From CAXMST01 sp035267205 (GTDB lineage: Bacteria; Actinomycetota; Thermoleophilia; Solirubrobacterales; 70-9): a stretch of 10,550 nt of DNA. Shown here piece by piece: positions 5,922 to 10,550 of the stretch. The notes beneath the pieces were generated by a model. It did not search any database. It had not been told where the DNA came from and was given only the letters and a program-made list of their open reading frames with translations. Each line of letters begins with the position of its first letter. The stretch's first letter is position 1. The stretch is taken from contig DATFLZ010000209.1 of the NCBI GenBank assembly GCA_035267205.1, forward strand, positions 1-10,550, read 5' to 3'. A program made the position numbers and the translations under genes.

Positions 5922-7214
5922 TCACCCCTTCGAGCGCTTCGTCTTGCCGCCGTTGTCCTTGGGCTCCAGCGCCGGACCGCGGGGGGCCGGGATGCCGAGA
6001 ACCCGCATTGCCTTGAGGCCGAGGCCGATCTTCTCCCGGCCCTTTGTGGAGGTCATGTCGTGGCCGCTGAGCTCCTTGACCCGCTCCAGCCGATAGCGGA
6101 CCGTGTGACGGTGGGTGAACAGCTTCTCGGCCGTCGGCGTGACGTTGCCGTCGCAGTCGAGGTAGGCCTCGATCGTCGCCACCAGCTCAGTCTCGTACTG
6201 GTCGTCGTAGGCCGCGAGCGGGGCGATCGTCTCGTCGTAGAAGCGCTCGAGCTCGGCAGGGTCCTGGCTCAGCGCCGGCAACAGCAGCCGGTATGAGCCG
6301 GTCTCCTCGAAAGGAAGCGGGGTGTAGCCCTCGGCCTCGCCCACGTTCACCGCGAGCAGCGCCTCCTTCCCGGCGCGGTAGATGTCCTCGGTCGTGCTCG
6401 CGTGGCGGCTGAAGCCGACGGTCAGGTCGAATCCGTGCAGCGCGGAGCCGAGCTCGGACTGGAGCTCGTCTGCAGCGCGCGCGATCTCGTCGACGGAGCC
6501 GGTCGGGATGATCGCTGCGAGCTCGCCGGACTCTCCCGCATCGCCGTGCGCCGCGAACGCGATCGCTCCGGCCGCTCGCGCGCGGACCGCCCGCAGGCTC
6601 AGCATCAGCATGCGCTCCCGCCACTCGCCGGACTGGGCCGCGTTCGGGTGGGCCCGGACGCGAACCACGCCTACCCCGTCGGAGAGGTCGGCGCCCAGCT
6701 CCGTGGCCCGGGCCTCGATGTCGGCAGGGTCGGTGAGCCTGCCCTCGAGCAGTGCGGCGGCGAAGTCGTGGGCCGCCTCGTCGCTGGCCCAGTCCGGTGC
6801 CCGGGCGCGCTCGACCTCGAGGCCAAGCAGCGTCGCCACCATCCGCACGGTCGATGCCGGAACGCCCGCCTTGCTGCCGGCGCGAAAGCGCAGCTCCCCG
6901 ACGATCGCGTCCGCGACGCGCAGCTCCGCCGTCTCCACCCCGCCCTCGCCGGTGACCAGCTTCTCCTCCTCGGCGCTCGACTTCGCCGCAACCGCAAGCA
7001 CCGCGCTCGAACGATCGATGAGCGCAACGCTCGCGTCGAGCGCCGCCGCGGCGGCGCGAGTGACCGCGGGGAGGCCCGCACCGGACTCGATCGCCTCCGA
7101 GAGCGCCTCGAGACCGCCGGTCGGCCCCGGCGCAGGGGAGCGCTCGACGGGTTCAGGGGCCGCTTCGCTGGAGGCGGGCTTGGCCCGCGTCTTTGGACCG
7201 GACTTCGTGGCCAC
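5922..7214 (-). CDS. PucR/CdaR-family transcriptional regulator
   Basis: DNA-binding regulator, 430 residues. A Lys/Pro/Ala-rich flexible N-terminus (1-32) precedes a probable GAF-like sensor region (about 35-135). A CdaR-type GGDEF-like domain follows (about 180-300, including DLTVGFSRH and IYRAGKEALLAV). The C-terminal PucR helix-turn-helix (343-407) has the family hallmarks: IEAYLDCDGNVTPTAEKLF, HRHTVRYRLERV, and GREKIGLGLKAMRVLG. The end is a basic tail (KTKRSKG). Known relatives control purine, glycerate, proline or aromatic catabolism in response to a small molecule, but no catabolic operon lies nearby, so its targets and ligand are unknown. GTG at 7214 has no ribosome binding site; it sits seven bases after a good -10 (TACTAT), indicating a leaderless message. 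It follows the 74-residue membrane gene after 30 bases and is tail to tail with tRNA-Gln. Confidence 0.88.
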   Translation of the reverse strand: MATKSGPKTRAKPASSEAAPEPVERSPAPGPTGGLEALSEAIESGAGLPAVTRAAAAALDASVALIDRSSAVLAVAAKSSAEEEKLVTGEGGVETAELRVADAIVGELRFRAGSKAGVPASTVRMVATLLGLEVERARAPDWASDEAAHDFAAALLEGRLTDPADIEARATELGADLSDGVGVVRVRAHPNAAQSGEWRERMLMLSLRAVRARAAGAIAFAAHGDAGESGELAAIIPTGSVDEIARAADELQSELGSALHGFDLTVGFSRHASTTEDIYRAGKEALLAVNVGEAEGYTPLPFEETGSYRLLLPALSQDPAELERFYDETIAPLAAYDDQYETELVATIEAYLDCDGNVTPTAEKLFTHRHTVRYRLERVKELSGHDMTSTKGREKIGLGLKAMRVLGIPAPRGPALEPKDNGGKTKRSKG

Positions 7215-7220
7215 GCCCGA

Positions 7221-7248
7221 ATAGTACGGGCGATCCGTCCACTCTCAG
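7221..7248 (-). promoter_or_regulatory. Promoter of the pucR-type gene (leaderless start)
   Basis: On the minus strand TACTAT (7226-7221) is a strong -10 match. CTGAGA (7248-7243) is a 4/6 -35 match, 16 bases upstream, overlapping the stop codon of the gene before. The expected start of transcription falls at or next to the G of the GTG start codon (7214). GCCCG/CGGGC also forms a small dyad around the -10, a possible operator. Confidence 0.5.
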
Positions 7249-7469
7249 CCGAAGACCCGGGAGATGTCGTCCCAGAAGTAGATGACTGCGACGCCGATCG
7301 CGATCCCGATCGCAACCAGCGCAAAGAGCACGATGAACGAGAGCAGGGCCGCGGTGGCCTTCTCCCAGCCGCGTCCAAACGAGCCGATCGCCGGCACGAG
7401 GATGAGCGTCGTGAAGGCGACAAGCGTGATCAGCGCCGCGCCGCCGAAGAGCAGTACCTCAGGCTCCAT
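7245..7469 (-). CDS. Small two-helix membrane protein of unknown function
   Basis: 74 residues with two clear membrane segments: about 5-27 (VLLFGGAALITLVAFTTLIL) and about 42-66 (ALLSFIVLFALVAIGIAIGV). They are joined by a short loop, GSFGRGWEKAT, and the protein ends in the amphipathic FWDDISRVFG. I do not recognise a named family; proteins of this shape occur as hypothetical genes in related actinobacteria, from memory. ATG at 7469 starts inside the DedA-PAP2 gene, 11 bases before that gene's last base, so translation is probably coupled. A longer open frame reaches upstream to 7565 but its extra residues are the shadow of the PAP2 domain. Coupling to a DedA-PAP2 fusion hints at an accessory membrane subunit, which is inference only. 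Confidence 0.7.
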   Translation of the reverse strand: MEPEVLLFGGAALITLVAFTTLILVPAIGSFGRGWEKATAALLSFIVLFALVAIGIAIGVAVIYFWDDISRVFG

Positions 7470-8940
7470 CGGCCCGATTCTGCCGCAAGTGGCTGACGAC
7501 CACCGTGATGGCGGTGACGATCGCGAACAGCGAGACGCCCAGCCCCCAGCCCCCCGAGACGTCACTGAAGTAGTGCACGCCGAGATAGACGCGGCTCAGG
7601 CCGATCGCCGTCGTGAACAGGATTCCTGCAGCCAATAGGGCCGACCCGCCTCCCCAGCTCGGCTTCAGACGCACCGTCACGACGATCGCGAGCCACGCAT
7701 AGATCACCGAGTAGGTCGCGTGGCCGCTCGGATACGCATCGCCGCTCGCCTCGACGAGGCCGCCGTCCGGTCGCGGCCGGTCGAAGGCGTCCTTGAGCTC
7801 CGAGACCCCGAAGAGCATCAGCAGCACCGTCGCGACCAGGATCGTGAGCTCGACCCGATGGCCGCGGATCGCGAACACCACCGCGGCAACCGCCCCGACC
7901 AGGATCGCGGCGACCGGCGAGCCGAATGCCGTGATCACCTTCTCGACGGAGGTCAGCCAGGCAACCTGGAGCTCGGCGGCGATATCGGCCGCCGTCATGT
8001 CACCGCCGGTCGGGCCCGGGTTGTCACTGACCAGGATCGCGTAGGAGACGAAGACGAAGCTGCCGACCGCCAGCGCCGCCAGCGGGGCGGTGAGCTCGAT
8101 GCCCAGGTTCCCCGGCGTCAGGCGGTTCCAGAGGAACCGGGCCTGCGGTGCGAGCCGGCGCCCGACCACGACCAGCGGGCGGAGCAGCGCCCGGCGCTCC
8201 ATCCCCGCCACGACCCGGCGCCGATGCTCCTCCACCTGCAGATAGCGCACGGCGACGATCGTCCCAACGATGAGCCCGATCAGGACGGCGAAGTAGAGGA
8301 AGCCCTTCTCGGCCACCGCCACCGCCTCGTCCAGGTTCCTGGACGCGAAGAAGCCGAGCAGGGTGAAGAACGTCGCCCAGATCCCGGTGCCGAGAATGCT
8401 GTACGGGGCCATCGCCGAGTACCGCATCCCGGAGCTGCCGGCCACGAAGGGTGCCAGGGCCCGGATGATCCCGACGAACCTGCCGATCAGAATCGTCTTG
8501 CCGCCGTGGCGGCCGAAGTAGTCCTCAACCTGGGCGAAGCGCTCCTCGGTGATCCGGAACCGCGGCCCGTGGCGGATCACGAACCCGCGTCCGAGCTTCA
8601 CGCCCAGCCAGAAGCTGGCGGTGTCGCCAAGGAAGGCGCCGAGCCAGACCAGCGCGATCGTCAGCAGCACCGACGTCTCCCCCTGGCCGGCCACAGCACC
8701 CCCGAGCACGACGACGGTCTCGCCCGGGGCGATCAGGCCGACGAAGGCCCCCGTCTCGAGGAACGCGAAGACGCTGACCAGGACGTAGGTCCACTGACCG
8801 AGGGTGGTCGAGATGTCGTCGAGCAGCTGCTCGAGGTCGAACTCGGGGAAGAACTCCCGGTAGAGGAAGAAGGCGACGACCGCTGCGGCCACCAGCCCGG
8901 CCAGCTTCAGCCAGCCCCTGCGATCGTCGGGCAGATGCAT
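7459..8940 (-). CDS. DedA-PAP2 fusion: probable undecaprenyl-phosphate flippase plus lipid phosphatase
   Basis: Integral membrane protein of 493 residues joining two families. The N-terminal part (about 1-205) is DedA/VTT: E62-T-G...G68-L-I-A-P-G-E74, GDTASFWLGVKLGR (105-118), and the conserved arginine region GRFVGIIRALAPFVAGSSGM (153-172). DedA proteins include flippases that return undecaprenyl phosphate to the cytoplasmic face. The C-terminal part (about 255-480) is a PAP2 phosphatase with all three motifs: K383-x6-R390-P, P404-S-G-H407, and S449-R450-x5-H456-x3-D460. PAP2 enzymes of this type dephosphorylate undecaprenyl pyrophosphate or other lipid phosphates on the outer side. A basic loop (about 210-250) joins them. 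ATG 8940 overlaps the ispE stop by one base (TGATG). DedA-PAP2 fusions are known. The substrate is inferred from family and context; phosphatidate or PGP remain possible. Confidence 0.93.
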   Translation of the reverse strand: MHLPDDRRGWLKLAGLVAAAVVAFFLYREFFPEFDLEQLLDDISTTLGQWTYVLVSVFAFLETGAFVGLIAPGETVVVLGGAVAGQGETSVLLTIALVWLGAFLGDTASFWLGVKLGRGFVIRHGPRFRITEERFAQVEDYFGRHGGKTILIGRFVGIIRALAPFVAGSSGMRYSAMAPYSILGTGIWATFFTLLGFFASRNLDEAVAVAEKGFLYFAVLIGLIVGTIVAVRYLQVEEHRRRVVAGMERRALLRPLVVVGRRLAPQARFLWNRLTPGNLGIELTAPLAALAVGSFVFVSYAILVSDNPGPTGGDMTAADIAAELQVAWLTSVEKVITAFGSPVAAILVGAVAAVVFAIRGHRVELTILVATVLLMLFGVSELKDAFDRPRPDGGLVEASGDAYPSGHATYSVIYAWLAIVVTVRLKPSWGGGSALLAAGILFTTAIGLSRVYLGVHYFSDVSGGWGLGVSLFAIVTAITVVVSHLRQNRADGA

Positions 8941-9800
8941 CAGGAGGTCCCGGTCGCGGTCGCGGTTGCCTCGGGGGCCGTGACGATCGCGCCGTAGTAG
9001 CGAGGCGAGAGCGCCGCGGCGGCGGCATCGGCCTTCGCGATGTCGGCGAACAGGCCGACCGCGGTCGGTCCGGAGCCGGTGACGATCGCGTGGCCCGCGC
9101 CGGCGCCGCGAAGCGCGTCGAGCGCGTCGCCGATCTCGGGTCGCAGCGAGACCGCGGCCTCCCCGAGGTCGTTGACGAGCAGGTCCGCGTAGTCGAGCGG
9201 CGAGGCGCCGGCGGCGGTGGCGGCCAGCAGCCGATCTCGGGCGAGGGAGAGAGCGTCCGGATCGCGGGCGAGCCCGAGGCGGTCGGCCTCGGCATAGACC
9301 TCGGCGGTGGAGAGCCCGCGCTCGTCCGGCAGCAGCACCGCAGCCCATTCGCGCGACGGCGGGATCGGCTCGAGCCGCTCGCCGGCTCCGGTCACCAGCG
9401 CCGCCTGCGGCCGGATCTGGGAGGGGACGTCCGCGCCGAGGCCAGCGGCGATCTCCTCGAGCCGAACGGCCTCGATCTCGCCCTCGGCGAGCCGCAGCAC
9501 CGCGGCCGCGTCCGCGCTGCCGCCCCCGAGCCCGGCCGCCACCGGGATCCGCTTCTCGATCTCGATCCGCAGCGGCCGGGACCTCCAGCCGGCCTCGCGC
9601 AGGGCCGCGAGCGCCGCGCCGGCCAGATTCGGGCCCTCGATGCCCTCGCAGACGACCTCGTCAGCATCGCCCTCGGCGTCGGTGATCACGATCCGGTCTG
9701 CCAGCTGGAGCGGCTGGAAGATCGAGCAGAGCTCGTGCAGACCGTCGTCGCGGCGCTCGCCGAGATACAGGCAGAGATTGAGCTTCGCCGGCGCGTTCAT
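8940..9800 (-). CDS. ispE: 4-diphosphocytidyl-2-C-methyl-D-erythritol kinase
   Basis: GHMP-family kinase of the MEP (non-mevalonate) isoprenoid pathway; it phosphorylates the 2-hydroxyl of CDP-methylerythritol with ATP in the cytoplasm. 286 residues, normal length. N-terminal APAKLNL (3-9) contains the substrate-site lysine K6. The glycine-rich ATP loop is PVAAGLGGGSADAAA (86-100). GADVPS (122-127) supplies the catalytic D124. The C-terminal GHMP motif GSGPTAVGLF lies near residue 250. The phenylalanine usual after GADVP is Ser here, a minor variation. ATG 9800 overlaps the rsmA stop as ATGA, the classical rsmA-ispE coupling of actinobacteria. Its own stop overlaps the DedA-PAP2 start. The product leads to isopentenyl diphosphate, hence to undecaprenyl phosphate, the likely substrate of the next gene. 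Confidence 0.96.
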   Translation of the reverse strand: MNAPAKLNLCLYLGERRDDGLHELCSIFQPLQLADRIVITDAEGDADEVVCEGIEGPNLAGAALAALREAGWRSRPLRIEIEKRIPVAAGLGGGSADAAAVLRLAEGEIEAVRLEEIAAGLGADVPSQIRPQAALVTGAGERLEPIPPSREWAAVLLPDERGLSTAEVYAEADRLGLARDPDALSLARDRLLAATAAGASPLDYADLLVNDLGEAAVSLRPEIGDALDALRGAGAGHAIVTGSGPTAVGLFADIAKADAAAAALSPRYYGAIVTAPEATATATGTS

Positions 9801-10550
9801 GTCGCGAGCCCCTCGGCGAGCGCTCGGTGCTGGTCGGGCGTGAGCATCTCCGCGCGGGCGTCCTCGGGCATCCCGAGCCGGCGCAGAATCTGCCGCGCCT
9901 CGTGCCGGATCTCCGCGGGCCTCGGCCGCGGGACGGGCCTGCCGGCCTCGAGGGCCGCCGTCTCGCGGCGGCGCGCCGAAAGCTCGAGCGAGCGCGGAAT
10001 CGTCTTGCGACGATGCGCGAAGCAGTCCCGAATCAGCTCCGCGATCCGGGGCTGTAGGCCCGGGCCACGGCGGCGTAGCGCCAGCACCGCCGAGTCGACG
10101 CGCGGGCGGGGCTTGAACACCGCCGGATCGACCCGACGGAGCATCCTGACCTCGCAGCTGAGCTGAACGGTCACGCTGGGCGATCCGTACGTCTTGCTCC
10201 CCGGGCGCGCCCGCAGGCGCTCGGCGATCTCGCGCTGGACCATGACCGTCCACCGGGTCAGCGACGGCAGCTCGGCGATCGTCCGCAGGATCAGCGGAGT
10301 CGCGATCGAGTAGGGCAGGTTCGCGACCATCGCGGTCGGCGCGGGCGCGAGCGCCCGCAGATCGGCACGCATCGCGTCCGCCCAAGTGATCTCGAGCGCG
10401 TCGCTCCGCTCCGCGATCGGGACGAGATGCTCGCGCAGGCCCTCGTCGATCTCGATCAGGTGGATGTGCGCGGCGGCCTCGAGAAGCCGCTCGGTCAACA
10501 CACCCTCCCCGCCACCGACCTCGAGCACCACGTCATCGGTCTCGAGGGCC
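9797..10550 (-). CDS. rsmA: 16S rRNA (adenine1518/1519-N6)-dimethyltransferase, 5' end outside window
   Basis: RsmA/KsgA transfers four methyl groups from S-adenosylmethionine to two adjacent adenines near the 3' end of 16S rRNA, late in 30S assembly. 250 residues are visible; the reading frame continues past the right edge, so the start and perhaps 20-40 residues are missing. The first visible residues are ALETDDVVLEVGGGEG, the SAM-binding motif I (EVGPGxG in most relatives, GGGEG here). Next come LIEID (motif II acidic residue), ITWADAM, the catalytic NLPYSIATPLI (motif IV), VQREIAERL with GSKTYGSPSVTVQ, F-KPRPRVDSAVLAL, and HRRKTIPRSL. The C-terminal helical domain ends with RAEMLTPDQHRALAEGL. 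Conservation across all motifs makes the identity firm. It ends in a four-base overlap with ispE, making it the upstream member of the visible block. Confidence 0.96.
   Translation of the reverse strand, partial: ALETDDVVLEVGGGEGVLTERLLEAAAHIHLIEIDEGLREHLVPIAERSDALEITWADAMRADLRALAPAPTAMVANLPYSIATPLILRTIAELPSLTRWTVMVQREIAERLRARPGSKTYGSPSVTVQLSCEVRMLRRVDPAVFKPRPRVDSAVLALRRRGPGLQPRIAELIRDCFAHRRKTIPRSLELSARRRETAALEAGRPVPRPRPAEIRHEARQILRRLGMPEDARAEMLTPDQHRALAEGLAT

Noticed and set aside
10520..10550. RsmA motif I reads EVGGGEG instead of EVGPGxG
   Set aside because: The glycines that contact SAM are kept and every other motif is intact. This looks like lineage variation, not loss of function.
1..10550. 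CRISPR array, insertion sequence, prophage, toxin-antitoxin or other multi-gene defence system
   Set aside because: No regularly spaced repeats, no transposase or integrase motifs, no terminal inverted repeats and no target-site duplications were seen. The HNH gene stands alone among housekeeping genes.

Overview
The window reads as chromosomal housekeeping DNA from a high-GC actinobacterium. The codon third positions are GC-saturated, GTG starts are frequent, and genes are tightly coupled. The gene content (rsmA-ispE, glmU-prs, a PucR/CdaR regulator, a DedA-PAP2 fusion, an HNH protein with a 'CPNCAATL' core) suggests the class Thermoleophilia, probably near Solirubrobacterales. The taxonomic call is inference. 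Every protein gene is on the minus strand; the only plus-strand gene is a tRNA.

In transcription order, right to left: rsmA (3' part only; its start is outside the window), ispE, a DedA-PAP2 fusion and a 74-residue membrane protein form one block joined by 4-, 1- and 11-base overlaps. A PucR/CdaR-type regulator follows after 30 bases, with its own probable promoter and apparently a leaderless start. tRNA-Gln(TTG) lies on the opposite strand, tail to tail with pucR. Divergent from the tRNA is an HNH-nuclease-like gene broken by one in-frame TGA, with a LexA-type palindrome at its 5' end. Next come glmU and prs (GTGA overlap), a 14-helix MFS drug-efflux-type transporter, a small uncharacterised ORF overlapping the transporter's 3' end, and a lipoprotein with a Cu/Zn superoxide dismutase-like fold whose 3' end runs off the left edge.

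Much of the content concerns the cell envelope and its precursors. IspE feeds the isoprenoid pathway that supplies undecaprenyl phosphate. The DedA-PAP2 fusion carries the two activities expected for recycling that carrier: pyrophosphate removal and inward flipping. GlmU makes UDP-GlcNAc, the first sugar nucleotide loaded onto it. Prs makes PRPP. RsmA matures the ribosome.

I see no CRISPR array, insertion sequence, prophage or multi-gene defence system. The most interesting items are the TGA-interrupted HNH gene with its LexA-like box, the DedA-PAP2 fusion directly after ispE, and the SOD-like lipoprotein that keeps the copper ligands but appears to lack the zinc site.
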